From contig NZ_QOAZ01000019.1 in NCBI RefSeq assembly GCF_003574675.1, forward strand, positions 1 through 64,000: a stretch of 64,000 nucleotides of DNA, written 5' to 3'. Made by a program: the position numbers and the translations under genes. Positions 19,390 through 28,591 of the stretch are shown here, one piece after another. Numbering within the stretch: position 1 is the first letter of the stretch; the number at the start of each line of letters is the position of its first letter. The stretch is from Azohydromonas sediminis. GTDB lineage: Bacteria; Pseudomonadota; Gammaproteobacteria; Burkholderiales; Burkholderiaceae_C. Under the pieces are notes generated by a model, which was not told the DNA's origin, did no database searches, and was given only the letters and a program-made list of their open reading frames with translations.

Positions 19390-22300
19390 CTAGGCAGCGC
19401 GGGCTGACGCCGACCTGCCGCCGAGGCGGGTCTTGACCCAGGTCGCGAGGTCGTCGAGGTAGCCGTAGACCACCGGCACGACGACCAGCGTCAGCAGGCT
19501 CGACGTGATCACGCCGCCGATCACGGCCTGGCCCATCGGTGCGCGCTGCTCGCTGCCCTCGGTGAGCGCGAACGCCAGCGGCACCATGCCGAACACCATC
19601 GCCAGCGTCGTCATCAGGATCGGGCGCAGCCGCACGCGCGCGGCGTGCAGCAGCGCGTCGGCGCGCGCCATGCCGGCCTCGCGCGAGCGGATCGCGAAGT
19701 CCACCAGCAGGATCGCGTTCTTCGTCACCAGCCCCATCAGCATCACGACGCCGATGATCGAGAAGATGTTTAGCGTCGAGCCCCACAGCCACAGCGCGCC
19801 GACGACGCCGATCAGCGTCAGCGGCAGCGACGTCATCAGCGCCAGCGGCTGCACGAAGCTGCGGAACTGCGACGCGAGGATCATGTAGATGAAGACGATC
19901 GCCATCGCCAGCGCCTGCACCGCATAGGCGAACGACTCCTGCATGTCGCGCGTCGAGCCGCCGAAGCGGTAGGTGTAGCCCGGCGGCAGCGGCGTGGCGT
20001 CGAGCACGCGCTGGATGTCGGCCGAGACCTCGCCGAGCGTGCGCCCGCTGGTGTTGGCCGTCAGTTCGACCTCGCGGTTCAGGTCGCGGCGGTTGATCTG
20101 GTTCGCGCCGCTGGCCGGCAGCACGTCGGCCACCTGCGACAGCCGCACGATGCGCGCGCTGCCGTCGCTGTTCGTGCCCGCGACCAGCCCCAGCCGCGCG
20201 AGGTCGGCCGCCGACTGGCGCTCCTGCGGGTGCAGCTGCAGCCGCACGTCGTAGCTGTGGTCGTCGGGCGCGCGCCAGGTCGTCACCGCGTCGCCGGCCA
20301 CGAGCAGGCGCAGCGTCTGCGTGATCACACCGACGCTCAGACCGGCGTCGGAGGCCGCGTCGCGGCGCACCTGCACCGCGACCGTCGGGCGGTCGGCCTT
20401 CAGGCTGCTGTCGAGGTCCACCAGCCCCGGCACCGCGGCCAGCCGCTCTCGCAGCTGCACGTTGATGCGGCGCAGCTCGGCGAGGTCCGGCCCCTGCACC
20501 GACAGCGAGATCGGCTTGCTGCCGGCCACCGGGTCGAGCAGGCCGACGTGCGTCACGGTGATGCCCGGCACGCGCGCCAGGCGCTCGCGCAGCGGCACCG
20601 ACATCTGGTCGACGCTGCGGCTGCGCTCGTGGCGGTCGACCAGGCGCACGTACATCGTCGCGTAGATGCGCCCCTGCGCCTGGCCGGTGTTGATCGTCGT
20701 CAGCGTGTACTTGACCTCGGGCATCTCGCGCACGATCGCGTCGACCTGGCGTGCGCGCGCCTCCGTGAGCTCGATCGACGAGCCCACCGGCGTGTGGAAG
20801 GTGACGAAGGTCTCGGAGTAGTCGGCCTTGGGCACGAACTCGGTGCCCAGGTGCGGCAGCGCGGCCACCGCGCCGACCATCGTCGCGAGCGCGACGGCCA
20901 GCGTCTTGACGCGGTGCTTCAGCGACCAGCCCAGCAGCGCGACGTAGCCGTCGCCGAGCCTGTGCTGCGCGCGGTCGAACCAGTGCGTGAGGCGCCCGAG
21001 CGTGTGGTCGTACAGGCCCTTGGGTGCGAAGGGCCGGCCCTCGCGGTGGTCCTTCTCACGGTCGATGGCCGGGTCGTGCCACACCGACGACAGCATCGGG
21101 TCGAGCGTGAAGCTGACGAACATCGAGATCAGCACCGCGGCGACGATCGTGATGCCGAACTCGTGGAAGAACTTGCCGATGATGCCGCCCATGAAGCCGA
21201 TCGGCAGGAACACCGCGACGATCGACAGCGTCGTGGCCAGCACCGCCAGCCCGATCTCGTTGGTGCCGTCCAGCGCCGCGTCGTGCGGCGTCTTGCCCAT
21301 CTGCACGTGGCGCACGATGTTCTCGCGCACGACGATCGCGTCGTCGATCAGCAGGCCCACGCACAGCGACAGCGCCATCAGCGTGACCATGTTGATCGAG
21401 AAGCCGAACAGCTGCATGAAGGCGAACGTGCCGACGAGTGCGATCGGCAGCGTCAGCCCGGTGATGACGGTCGAGCGCCACGAGTTCAGGAACAGGAACA
21501 CGATGCCCACCGTCAGCAGCGCGCCCTCGATCAGCGTGCGCTGCACGTTGGCCACCGAGACGCGGATCGGGCGCGAGTTGTCGCGCACGACGTCCAGCGC
21601 GATGCCCGGCGGCAGCTCGGCGCGCAGCGCCGCCACCGCGGCGTTCAGGCCGTCGACGACCTCGATCGTGTTCTCGCCCTGGCTCTTCTGCACGTCGAGC
21701 GCCAGCGTGCGCCGGCCGTCGAGCAGCGCCAGGCTCTCGACCTCCTGCGGCCCGTCGACGATGTCGGCCACCTGCGCCAGCCGCACCGGCTGGCCGCCGC
21801 GGCGCGCGACGATGATCTGCTCGAAGTCGGCCACGCGCTTGAGCCGCGCGTCGACCTGCACCGCGCGCTCGGCCTCGCGCGTGCGCAACGCCCCGGCGGG
21901 CAGCTCCTGCGTCTCGGTGCGCAGCGCGGCCACCACCTGGTCGACACCCACGCCCAGCGCCTCCATCGCCGCCGGGCGCATGTAGACGTGCACCTCGCGC
22001 TTGAGGCCGCCGACCAGCGTCACCGCGCCGACGCCGCGCACGTTCTCGAGGCGCTTCTTCAGCTCCTGGTCGGCCCAGGTCGTCAGCGACTGCACGTCGA
22101 CGCTGCCGTCGGGCGAGGTCAGCGCCACGGTCCACACCGGCCGGCTCGCCGGGTCGAAGCGCGAGACCTTGGGCTCCTCGACCTCGGCGGGCAGCAGCGG
22201 GCGCACCTGCGACAGCTTCTCGCGCACGTCGTCGGCGGCGCGGCGGCCGTCGACGTCGAGGTTGAACTGCACGACGACGACCGACGCGCTCTCGTAGCTG

Positions 22301-22548
22301 CGCGAGAACAGCTGGTTGATGCCGGCGATCGTGTTGACGGCCTCCTCGACGCGGCGCGTGACCTCGTTCTCGACGATCTCGGGCGCCGCGCCGGGGTAGG
22401 TGATCTGCACGACGACGGTCGGGAACTCGATGTTCGGGAACTGGTCGACCTTCAGCCGCTGGATGCTGACCAGCCCGAACACGACGAAGGCCAGCATGAC
22501 CATCGTCGCCAGCACCGGGTTGGCGATCGAGACGCGCGTGAACCACAT
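19390..22548 (-). CDS. RND efflux pump permease (AcrB/MdtB-like)
   Basis: This 1052-aa inner-membrane proton-driven exporter has the length and layout of hydrophobe/amphiphile efflux-1 RND pumps. It has an N-terminal membrane helix (IANPVLATMVMLAFVVFG), two large periplasmic loops and two sets of helices. The proton relay is visible as LIDDAIVVREN with Asp402-Asp403 in TM4. Substrates are not predictable; the KVDQFPNIEFPTV start is closer to MdtB/multidrug types than to metal exporters. It follows the adaptor gene by 15 bases in the tetR operon. The large open frame on the opposite strand over this gene is a codon-bias shadow. Confidence 0.95.
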   Translation of the reverse strand: MWFTRVSIANPVLATMVMLAFVVFGLVSIQRLKVDQFPNIEFPTVVVQITYPGAAPEIVENEVTRRVEEAVNTIAGINQLFSRSYESASVVVVQFNLDVDGRRAADDVREKLSQVRPLLPAEVEEPKVSRFDPASRPVWTVALTSPDGSVDVQSLTTWADQELKKRLENVRGVGAVTLVGGLKREVHVYMRPAAMEALGVGVDQVVAALRTETQELPAGALRTREAERAVQVDARLKRVADFEQIIVARRGGQPVRLAQVADIVDGPQEVESLALLDGRRTLALDVQKSQGENTIEVVDGLNAAVAALRAELPPGIALDVVRDNSRPIRVSVANVQRTLIEGALLTVGIVFLFLNSWRSTVITGLTLPIALVGTFAFMQLFGFSINMVTLMALSLCVGLLIDDAIVVRENIVRHVQMGKTPHDAALDGTNEIGLAVLATTLSIVAVFLPIGFMGGIIGKFFHEFGITIVAAVLISMFVSFTLDPMLSSVWHDPAIDREKDHREGRPFAPKGLYDHTLGRLTHWFDRAQHRLGDGYVALLGWSLKHRVKTLAVALATMVGAVAALPHLGTEFVPKADYSETFVTFHTPVGSSIELTEARARQVDAIVREMPEVKYTLTTINTGQAQGRIYATMYVRLVDRHERSRSVDQMSVPLRERLARVPGITVTHVGLLDPVAGSKPISLSVQGPDLAELRRINVQLRERLAAVPGLVDLDSSLKADRPTVAVQVRRDAASDAGLSVGVITQTLRLLVAGDAVTTWRAPDDHSYDVRLQLHPQERQSAADLARLGLVAGTNSDGSARIVRLSQVADVLPASGANQINRRDLNREVELTANTSGRTLGEVSADIQRVLDATPLPPGYTYRFGGSTRDMQESFAYAVQALAMAIVFIYMILASQFRSFVQPLALMTSLPLTLIGVVGALWLWGSTLNIFSIIGVVMLMGLVTKNAILLVDFAIRSREAGMARADALLHAARVRLRPILMTTLAMVFGMVPLAFALTEGSEQRAPMGQAVIGGVITSSLLTLVVVPVVYGYLDDLATWVKTRLGGRSASARAA

Positions 22549-22563
22549 GGCGGGCTCGCCCGG

Positions 22564-23763
22564 TCAGGGCTGGCGCGTGGCCGCCACCGGCGCGGCGGCG
22601 GGGCGCGTGAGCTTCAGCGGCGTGCCGTCGCGCACGAGGCCGACGGTGCCGGCCAGCAGCAGCGTGCCTTCGGCCGGGCCGTCGACGAGTTCGACCCAGT
22701 CGTCGCCGCCCTGGGCCGCACCCTCGCGCGCAGCGACGCGTCCGTGCGCCCCGGGCGTCACCGCGCGGTGCACGGCGCGCGCGGCGTCGGGTGGACCCTC
22801 GACGACGACGACATAGGGTCGCGCCTGGTCGATGCGCAGCGCCGACGCGGGCACCGCGGGCACCTCGCGGCGGTCGAGCTCGACGCTGCCGCGCGCGAAG
22901 AGGCCCGGGCGCAGGCCGGGCTGCGCCGGCAGCGCGAGATAGGCCAGCACCGCGCGCGAGCCGGCCTGCGCGGCCGGGTTGATGCGCGCGACGCGCGCGG
23001 CCACCGGCTCGGCGAGGCCGTCGACGCGCAGCCGCGCCGGCGCGCCGACGCGCAGCGCCGCGGCGTCGGCCGGCGGGATCGCCGCCTCGAGCTCGATGCG
23101 CGTCGGGTCGACGATCTCGAGCAGCCGCGCGTCGACCGGCACGCGCTCGCCGGGTTGCACGAGGCGCTGCGAGACGACGCCGTCGATCGGCGCGACCAGC
23201 GTCGCATCGGCGCGCGCCTTGCGCGCGATCTCGACGGCGGCCAGCGCCGCGTTCAGGTTGGCCTGCGCGGCGGCGTGGTTGGCCAGCGACGTGTCGAGCG
23301 CGGTCGGCGAGATGAAGCCCTGCGTGACGAGCGCGCGGTTGTTGTCGAGCGTGCGGCGGGCGATGTCGAGCTGCGCGCGCGCCGCGTCGGCCGTCTGCTC
23401 GGCCTGCCGCACGCGCCAGTCGTACTCGGTGGGGTCGATGCGCACCAGCACCTGGCCCTTGCGCACCGGCTCGCCTTCGCGCACCGTGACGGCGACGACC
23501 TCGCCCGCGACGCGCGCCTTGACCAGCGCGGTGTCGACGGCGCGCAGCCCGCCGGCGACGTCGACGCTGCGCGCGAGCTCGACGCGCGCGACGCGCACGA
23601 CGTCGGGCTCGCCGAGCTCGAGCGCGGGCACCACCGCCGGCGCGGCGGTCACGGTCGCGGCCGCGCGCCGCGCGTCGATGCGCGTCTTGATCCACAGCGC
23701 GGCGCCGACGGCGACGGCGCCGACCACGGCGACGACCGCGCCGCGACGAAGCCACGCGTTCAT
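22564..23763 (-). CDS. RND efflux periplasmic adaptor (HlyD/MFP family)
   Basis: This 399-aa membrane fusion protein has an N-terminal membrane anchor (about 8-28). Its biotinyl-lipoyl half motifs are VKARVAGEVVAVTVREGEPV and ATLVAPIDGVVSQRLVQPGE, flanking a short alpha-helical hairpin (about 105-180). A beta-barrel and a membrane-proximal domain follow. It bridges the RND pump and the TolC channel in the periplasm. Its ATG overlaps the tetR stop as ATGA, so regulator and adaptor are coupled. The C-terminal tail is Ala/Pro rich and variable. Confidence 0.94.
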   Translation of the reverse strand: MNAWLRRGAVVAVVGAVAVGAALWIKTRIDARRAAATVTAAPAVVPALELGEPDVVRVARVELARSVDVAGGLRAVDTALVKARVAGEVVAVTVREGEPVRKGQVLVRIDPTEYDWRVRQAEQTADAARAQLDIARRTLDNNRALVTQGFISPTALDTSLANHAAAQANLNAALAAVEIARKARADATLVAPIDGVVSQRLVQPGERVPVDARLLEIVDPTRIELEAAIPPADAAALRVGAPARLRVDGLAEPVAARVARINPAAQAGSRAVLAYLALPAQPGLRPGLFARGSVELDRREVPAVPASALRIDQARPYVVVVEGPPDAARAVHRAVTPGAHGRVAAREGAAQGGDDWVELVDGPAEGTLLLAGTVGLVRDGTPLKLTRPAAAPVAATRQP

Positions 23764-24443
23764 CGCCGGCGCTCCGCGGCCGGCGGCGGCTGCACCAGCA
23801 GCCCCTGCAGCATCAGCTCGACGTGGTCGCGGATGAAGCGCGCCGGCTCGATGCCGCGCGGCGCGCAGCCGCAGGCGCTCAACGTGTGCTTGTGCAGGCA
23901 CAGCATGATCATTGGCAGCACCAGCGAGTGCACCGCGGTGGGCACGTCGACGGCGCGGAACTCGCCGCGCGCGATGCCGCGCTCGAGGATGCGCGCGATC
24001 AGCCGCGTGCCCGGCTCGATGACCTCGCGCGCGTAGAACTCGGCGATGTCGGGGAAGTTGCGCACCTCGGTGATCACGAGCTTGAACACGCCCGAGGTCG
24101 GGCTGTCGAGCAGCCGCTGCCACCACGGGATCAGCACCTGGCGCATCAGCTCGGCGGTGGGGCCGGCGTAGCGCTCGAGCTGCTCGGCGCCGGCTTCGAT
24201 CTCGGCCGACAGGCGCTCGCGGATCACCGCCTTGAGCAGTTCTTCCTTGCTCGCGTAGTACAGGTACAGCGTGCCCTTGGAGACGCCGGCGCGCGCGGCG
24301 ACCTCCTCGGCGCGCGTCAGCGCGAACCCGTTCTCGACGAACAGCGCGAGCGCGGCGTCGAGCAGCTCGGCCGGACGCGCGTCCTTGCGGCGCTGGCGCG
24401 CCGGCGCGTGGGCGGCGGGGACGAGGGCTTCGCTGGAAGGCAT
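23760..24443 (-). CDS. TetR-family repressor of the efflux operon
   Basis: This 227-aa one-component regulator has a basic lead segment ([15 protein letters not shown]) and then the TetR helix-turn-helix at about 25-70, with [20 protein letters not shown] as the recognition region. The C-terminal ligand domain contains [14 protein letters not shown], a cysteine-containing loop near the end. ATG 24443 lies just after a palindromic operator that also overlaps the -10 box, so it should repress itself and the adaptor-RND genes until an inducer binds. No Shine-Dalgarno is visible between operator and ATG, so initiation may be weak or nearly leaderless. Confidence 0.92.
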   Translation of the reverse strand: MPSSEALVPAAHAPARQRRKDARPAELLDAALALFVENGFALTRAEEVAARAGVSKGTLYLYYASKEELLKAVIRERLSAEIEAGAEQLERYAGPTAELMRQVLIPWWQRLLDSPTSGVFKLVITEVRNFPDIAEFYAREVIEPGTRLIARILERGIARGEFRAVDVPTAVHSLVLPMIMLCLHKHTLSACGCAPRGIEPARFIRDHVELMLQGLLVQPPPAAERRR

Positions 24444-24447
24444 GGAT

Positions 24448-24497
24448 TTACTGACCGGCTGGTCAGTAATGTACCCGCGCGAGGCGGGCCGGGTCAA
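24448..24497 (-). promoter_or_regulatory. tetR/efflux operon promoter with palindromic operator
   Basis: On the minus strand TTGACC (24497-24492) and TACATT (24473-24468) are separated by 18 bases, a good sigma-70 promoter. A perfect inverted repeat, TTACTGACC and its reverse complement around four bases, spans 24448-24469, overlapping the -10 element and expected start site. It ends four bases before the tetR ATG. This arrangement is typical of autorepression by TetR proteins. Confidence 0.8.
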
Positions 24498-24576
24498 TGC
24501 GCGTGCCGTGTGCCGCGCGCCGGCGCGGGCGCGCCGCTGGTTATCATCGCCCGCTTTGCCGAACTCGGGAGCGCAC

Positions 24577-25434
24577 GTGGACTGGATGCTGCTGGCCAAG
24601 GCCGCCGTGATGGGGGTGGTCGAGGGGCTGACCGAGTTCCTGCCGATCTCGTCGACCGGCCACCTGATCCTGACCGCGTCGCTGATCGCCTTCCACGGCG
24701 AGTCGGCCAAGACGTTCGACATCGCGATCCAGACCGGCGCGATGCTGTCGGTCGTGTGGGAGTACCGCCGCCGCCTGATGGCGACGGTCACCGGCCTGAC
24801 CCACGATCCGGTCGCGCAGCGCTTCGCGCTGAACGTGCTGGTCGCTTTCCTGCCCGCGGTGGTGTTCGGGCTCGCGTTCGGCGGCTGGATCAAGCAGCAC
24901 CTGTTCCACCCGGTGCCGGTGGCGGCGGCGCTGGTCGCAGGCGGTTTCGTGATCCTGTGGGTCGAGGCGCGCCACAAGCGCCTGTACGGCGCGCGCGACC
25001 TCGAAGGCGGGCGCCGCGCGCGCGTCGAGACCGTCGACGACATGACGCCGCTGGACGCGCTGAAGGTCGGCCTGCTGCAGTGCCTGGCGCTGATCCCGGG
25101 CACCAGCCGCTCGGGCGCGACGATCATCGGCGCGCTGGTGCTCGGCTTCTCGCGCAAGGCGGCCACCGAGTTCAGCTTCTACCTCGGCATCCCGACGCTG
25201 ATAGGCGCGGGCGCGTACTCGGTGTGGAAGCAGCGCGACCTGCTGCGCTGGCAAGACCTGCCGATGTTCGCGGTGGGCACGGTGGTGTCGTTCGTCGCCG
25301 CGCTCGTGTGCATCCGCTGGCTGATCCGCTACGTGTCGACGCACGACTTCGTGCCGTTCGCGTGGTACCGCATCGTGTTCGGCGGCATCGTGCTGCTGAC
25401 GGCGTGGACCGGCTGGGTAGAGTGGACGGGGTGA
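24577..25434 (+). CDS. uppP: Undecaprenyl-diphosphatase (UppP/BacA)
   Basis: This 285-aa polytopic membrane enzyme dephosphorylates undecaprenyl diphosphate on the periplasmic face, recycling the lipid carrier for peptidoglycan and O-antigen; excess gives bacitracin resistance. Both catalytic repeats are present: [15 protein letters not shown] near the N-terminus and [12 protein letters not shown] around residue 175. GTG 24577, preceded by GGGAG, gives the conserved N-terminus; the longer open frame overlaps the tetR promoter region and is rejected. It is divergent from tetR and 17 bases ahead of the GST gene. Confidence 0.95.
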   Translation: MDWMLLAKAAVMGVVEGLTEFLPISSTGHLILTASLIAFHGESAKTFDIAIQTGAMLSVVWEYRRRLMATVTGLTHDPVAQRFALNVLVAFLPAVVFGLAFGGWIKQHLFHPVPVAAALVAGGFVILWVEARHKRLYGARDLEGGRRARVETVDDMTPLDALKVGLLQCLALIPGTSRSGATIIGALVLGFSRKAATEFSFYLGIPTLIGAGAYSVWKQRDLLRWQDLPMFAVGTVVSFVAALVCIRWLIRYVSTHDFVPFAWYRIVFGGIVLLTAWTGWVEWTG

Positions 25435-25451
25435 TCGTGCGGGAGGCGGCG

Positions 25452-26138
25452 ATGAAGCTCGTGATCGGCAACAAGAACTACTCGTCGTGGTCGATGCGGC
25501 CGTGGGTGTTGATGCGCCACTTCGGCATCGCGTTCGACGAGGTGCTGCTGCGCTTCGACTTCGCGCCCGGCTCGGCGTTCTACCGCGAGCTCGCGCGCCA
25601 CACGCCCACCGCGCAGGTGCCGGTGCTCGTCGACGACGACGGCTTCGCGGTGTGGGACACACTGGCCATCGTCGAGACGCTGGCCGAGCGCTTTCCGCAG
25701 CACGCGATCTGGCCCGCCGACGCGAAGGCACGCGCCCGCGCGCGCAGCCTGTGTGCCGAGATGCACGCAGGCTTCGGCGCGCTGCGCCAGCACTGCCCGC
25801 AGAACCTCGAGGCGTCGCTGCCGGCCGTCGGCGCGCGCGTGATGGCCGAGCAGCCCGCGGTGCGCGCCGACCTCGCGCGCCTCGTCGCGATGTGGACCGA
25901 CGCCCTCGCCGCCAGTGGCGGGCCCTTCCTGTTCGGCGCGTTCGGCGCCGCCGACGCCTACTACGCGCCGGTGTGCGGGCGCATCCGCACCTACGCGCTG
26001 CCGGTGCCGCCGGTGGTCGGCGACTACGTCGAGCGCGTGTTCGCGAGCCCCGGTGTCGCCGCGTGGGGCGCCGACGCGCTGGCCGAACGCGACTTCCTCG
26101 ACTTCGAGGAGCCGTACCGGACCTCGCGCGAGGGCTGA
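25452..26138 (+). CDS. Glutathione S-transferase family protein
   Basis: This 228-aa cytoplasmic protein has an N-terminal thioredoxin-like domain opening with NKNYSSWSMRPWVLM, in which a Ser of the SSWS motif would activate glutathione. The signature VPVLVDDDGFAVWDTLAI (residues about 56-73) supplies the conserved cis-Pro and the glutathione-binding Asp. An all-helical C-terminal domain follows. Substrate is unknown; this subgroup is common in betaproteobacteria. ATG 25452 follows GGGAGG at suitable spacing. It is likely co-transcribed with uppP and converges with trmB. Confidence 0.9.
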   Translation: MKLVIGNKNYSSWSMRPWVLMRHFGIAFDEVLLRFDFAPGSAFYRELARHTPTAQVPVLVDDDGFAVWDTLAIVETLAERFPQHAIWPADAKARARARSLCAEMHAGFGALRQHCPQNLEASLPAVGARVMAEQPAVRADLARLVAMWTDALAASGGPFLFGAFGAADAYYAPVCGRIRTYALPVPPVVGDYVERVFASPGVAAWGADALAERDFLDFEEPYRTSREG

Positions 26139-26156
26139 TCCGTCGCTGACGCGACG

Positions 26157-26867
26157 TCAGTCCGCCCGCCGCCGGAACACCAGGTCCCACACGCCGTGGC
26201 CGAGCTTGAGGCCGCGCGCCTCGAACTTGGTCAGCGGGCGCCAGGCGGGGCGCGGCGCGTAGCCGTCGGCGGTGTTGACGAGCCGCGGCTCGGCCGTGAG
26301 CACGTCGAGCATCTGCTCGGCGTAGGGCTGCCAGTCGGTTGCGCAGTGCAGGTAGCCGCCGGGTGCCAGCCGCTCGGCGAGCAGCGCGACGAACGGCGGC
26401 TGGATCAGCCGCCGCTTGTGGTGGCGCTTCTTCGGCCACGGGTCGGGGAAGAACACGTGCACGCCGGCCAGCATGGCCGGCGCGATCATCGTGCGCAGCA
26501 CCTCGACGGCGTCGTGCTGCACGATGCGCACGTTGGGCAGGCCCCGTTCGCCGATGCGCTTGAGCAGCGCACCGACGCCGGCCACGTGCACCTCGATGCC
26601 GAGGAAGTCGTGGTCGGGCATCGCGGCGGCGATCTGCGCCGTCGCGTCGCCCATGCCGAAGCCGATCTCGACGACCAGCGGCGCGCGGCGGCCGAACACG
26701 GCCGCGGTGTCGAGCGGCGCGGCCGTGTACGGCAGCACGAAGCGCGGTCCCAGCTCGGCCAGCGCGCGCTGCTGGCCGCTGCCGATGCGCCCGCCGCGCA
26801 GCACGAAGCTGCGCACCGCGCGCGGCGGGGTGGGGCGGGGCGGGGGGGCGTCGTCGGGCGTCGTCAT
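26157..26867 (-). CDS. trmB: tRNA (guanine-N7-)-methyltransferase
   Basis: This 236-aa SAM-dependent enzyme makes m7G46 in the variable loop of tRNAs. The SAM motif [15 protein letters not shown] lies near residue 66. The diagnostic [16 protein letters not shown] segment lies near 138-153, with the catalytic Asp in [24 protein letters not shown] follows, and [18 protein letters not shown] closes the protein. The first 25 residues are Pro-rich and probably disordered. Confidence 0.96.
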   Translation of the reverse strand: MTTPDDAPPPRPTPPRAVRSFVLRGGRIGSGQQRALAELGPRFVLPYTAAPLDTAAVFGRRAPLVVEIGFGMGDATAQIAAAMPDHDFLGIEVHVAGVGALLKRIGERGLPNVRIVQHDAVEVLRTMIAPAMLAGVHVFFPDPWPKKRHHKRRLIQPPFVALLAERLAPGGYLHCATDWQPYAEQMLDVLTAEPRLVNTADGYAPRPAWRPLTKFEARGLKLGHGVWDLVFRRRAD

Positions 26868-26946
26868 CGGGGCTGGCTGCTACGGTCGCGGGTAGGGAGC
26901 GCGCGGGGCGCGCATTGTCGCCGCGCCGCGCCGGCGAAGCCGCGCG

Positions 26947-27432
26947 TCAGCGCCCGAGCAGCGAGGCCGGCAGTTCGATCTCGGCGGTCGACTCGAACGG
27001 CGCGCCGCCGATTCCTGGGCCGTGCATGCGCCCGCGCAGGCGCACGTCGAAGCGACGCCGCTCGCCGCTGGCCAGGCCGATGACCTGGCGCACCACGGCC
27101 CAGGCCGACACCGAGGCCGGCACCATCAGCACCGTCTCGCCGAAGGCGGGCACCTGACCGCGCTCGGGGCTCACGCCGAACGCGAACGACTGGCCGCCGA
27201 CGTCGAGGTCGAGCGACACGCCCTGGAACTCGAGCGGCACCTCGTTCGGGTTCTGTACGCGCAGCTTGACCGCAAGGCGCATCTCCAGCCCCTCGCCGGG
27301 CAGCGGCTCGACGCCGACCAGGTTCACGCGCAGCGGCTCGCGGCCGAGCACGCCGGCACAGCCGCCGAGGCCCGCCAGCGCGAACGCGGCCACGGCGGCC
27401 ATGCTGCGACGACACCAGCTGCGCCTGTCCAT
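26947..27432 (-). CDS. LEA type 2 (WHy-domain) lipoprotein
   Basis: This protein of about 161 aa has a lipoprotein signal: basic start RRSWCRRS, a hydrophobic stretch and LAGLGGC with Cys25 as the lipidation site. The mature part is a single WHy/LEA-2 beta-sandwich with the typical LRVQNPNEVPLEFQGVSLDL segment. Related proteins occur widely in proteobacteria, with roles in stress or envelope maintenance that are not established. ATG 27432 has GGAGAC upstream; the in-frame GTG at 27456 has no such site. Confidence 0.8.
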   Translation of the reverse strand: MDRRSWCRRSMAAVAAFALAGLGGCAGVLGREPLRVNLVGVEPLPGEGLEMRLAVKLRVQNPNEVPLEFQGVSLDLDVGGQSFAFGVSPERGQVPAFGETVLMVPASVSAWAVVRQVIGLASGERRRFDVRLRGRMHGPGIGGAPFESTAEIELPASLLGR

Positions 27433-27497
27433 CGACGGTCTCCGGGGGTGATCCACGCTGCAGTCTAGCGCCCGGCCGCGCTACACTTGCACGGCTT

Positions 27498-27571
27498 GCG
27501 GGTGTAGTTCAATGGCAGAACGGAAGCTTCCCAAGCTTCATACGAGGGTTCGATTCCCTTCACCCGCTCCA
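27498..27571 (+). tRNA. tRNA-Gly (anticodon CCC)
   Basis: This is a complete 74-nt cloverleaf. The acceptor stem GCGGGTG pairs with CACCCGC, the discriminator is T and CCA is encoded. The anticodon stem GAAGC/GCTTC carries loop TTCCCAA, giving anticodon CCC. The T-arm contains GGTTCGATTCC. It closely resembles E. coli glyU. A possible -10, TACACT, lies at 27482-27487, about 10 bases upstream of the mature 5' end. A strong hairpin follows 6 bases downstream. Confidence 0.97.
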
Positions 27572-27577
27572 GATGTC

Positions 27578-27600
27578 GAGGGCCGCCGCGTGCGGCCCTC
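27578..27600 (+). terminator. Hairpin terminator after tRNA-Gly
   Basis: GAGGGCCGC pairs perfectly with GCGGCCCTC around the loop CGCGT. It starts 6 bases after the tRNA 3' end and is followed by ATCGTT, only weakly T-rich. Confidence 0.75.
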
Positions 27601-27642
27601 ATCGTTGCGGTGCCACCGTGGCGCCGGCCGCGGGGAGCGCGC

Positions 27643-28572
27643 ATGAACACCACACCGTACCAACTGCTGCGCGTCGGCCACACGGCCGACCTGTCGTCGT
27701 CGCCGTGGGGGCCGTTCGAGGTGCACGCCTGCGCCGACCTCGACGCCGCCGCGGCCGCGCTGCGCGAGCGCCACGTCGACGCGCTGTGCCTGGCGCCGGC
27801 CACCGACGGCGACGCGCAGCGGCTGCTGCACTGGAGCGCGCTGTCGCACGCGACGCTCGGCGCCGCCGTCGTCGTCGCGGTGCCAGTCGTGACGCCGTCG
27901 CTGGCGGTGCCGCTGCTCGAGCGCGGCGTGCAGGACGTGCTGGCCCACGCCGAGGCCAGCGCGCTGACGCTGGCGCGCTCGCTGCGCCTGGGCATCGAGC
28001 GCAAGGCGATCGAGCGTGCGGCGCGCAAGGCCTACGCGACCGACCTCGCCAGCGGCCTGCCGAACCACGCGCAGCTGCTCGAGCACATGACGCACCTGCT
28101 CGCGCTGCGCGAGCGCGAACCGGCGCCGATGGCGCTGCTGGTGCTGCGCATCGAGGGACTCGCGACGGTCGCGGGCAACCTTGGCGTCGAGGCGGCCAAC
28201 GTGCTGCGGCGCAAGGCCGCGGTGCGGCTGCGCGCGGGCCTGCGCGCGAGCGACGTCGTCGCGGCGCTGGGCAGCGACACGTTTGCGGTGCTGCTGGCGT
28301 GGATCGACGAGCACGCGTCGAGCCGGCTGGTGGCCGACAAGCTCGTCACCGCGCTGCAGCAGCCGTTCACGGTGGCCGGCACGACGGCGACGCTGGCCGT
28401 CAGCGTCGGCATCGGCGACTACCCCGAGCACGGGCGCGACGCCGACTCGCTGCTGCGCCGCGCGATCGGCCAGGCCACCGCGGCGGCGAGCGTCGGGCGC
28501 GCCGGTTTCGCGAACCGCGTCGAGCGCGGTGCCGCGACGGCGGCCAACGACGAGCTGCCGCCGGCCTTTTGA
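27643..28572 (+). CDS. GGDEF-like protein with degenerate active site
   Basis: This 309-aa protein has an N-terminal receiver-like alpha/beta domain (about 1-115), without an obvious phosphoacceptor pattern. A diguanylate-cyclase-like domain (about 130-295) follows. The domain entry YATDLASGLPNHAQLLEHM matches the usual D-x-L-T-G-L-P-N-R start. The catalytic GGDEF loop reads GSDTF at 210-214, missing the second Gly and the essential Glu, so c-di-GMP synthesis is unlikely. It may bind nucleotide or act as a scaffold. ATG 27643 has GGGGAG upstream. It stands alone between tRNA-Gly and the convergent FkbM gene. Confidence 0.78.
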   Translation: MNTTPYQLLRVGHTADLSSSPWGPFEVHACADLDAAAAALRERHVDALCLAPATDGDAQRLLHWSALSHATLGAAVVVAVPVVTPSLAVPLLERGVQDVLAHAEASALTLARSLRLGIERKAIERAARKAYATDLASGLPNHAQLLEHMTHLLALREREPAPMALLVLRIEGLATVAGNLGVEAANVLRRKAAVRLRAGLRASDVVAALGSDTFAVLLAWIDEHASSRLVADKLVTALQQPFTVAGTTATLAVSVGIGDYPEHGRDADSLLRRAIGQATAAASVGRAGFANRVERGAATAANDELPPAF

Positions 28573-28591
28573 GTGGCGGGCGGCCGCGCGA

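Noticed and set aside
20230-24036. A 1268-codon plus-strand open frame opposite the RND pump, adaptor and tetR
   Set aside because: High-GC codon bias leaves antisense frames open; its composition is Arg/His/Ala-rich with no motif, and the opposite strand carries clear genes.
26136-26160. Short inverted repeat CTGAC/GTCAG between GST and trmB
   Set aside because: Only five pairs, overlapping the trmB stop; not enough for a terminator call.
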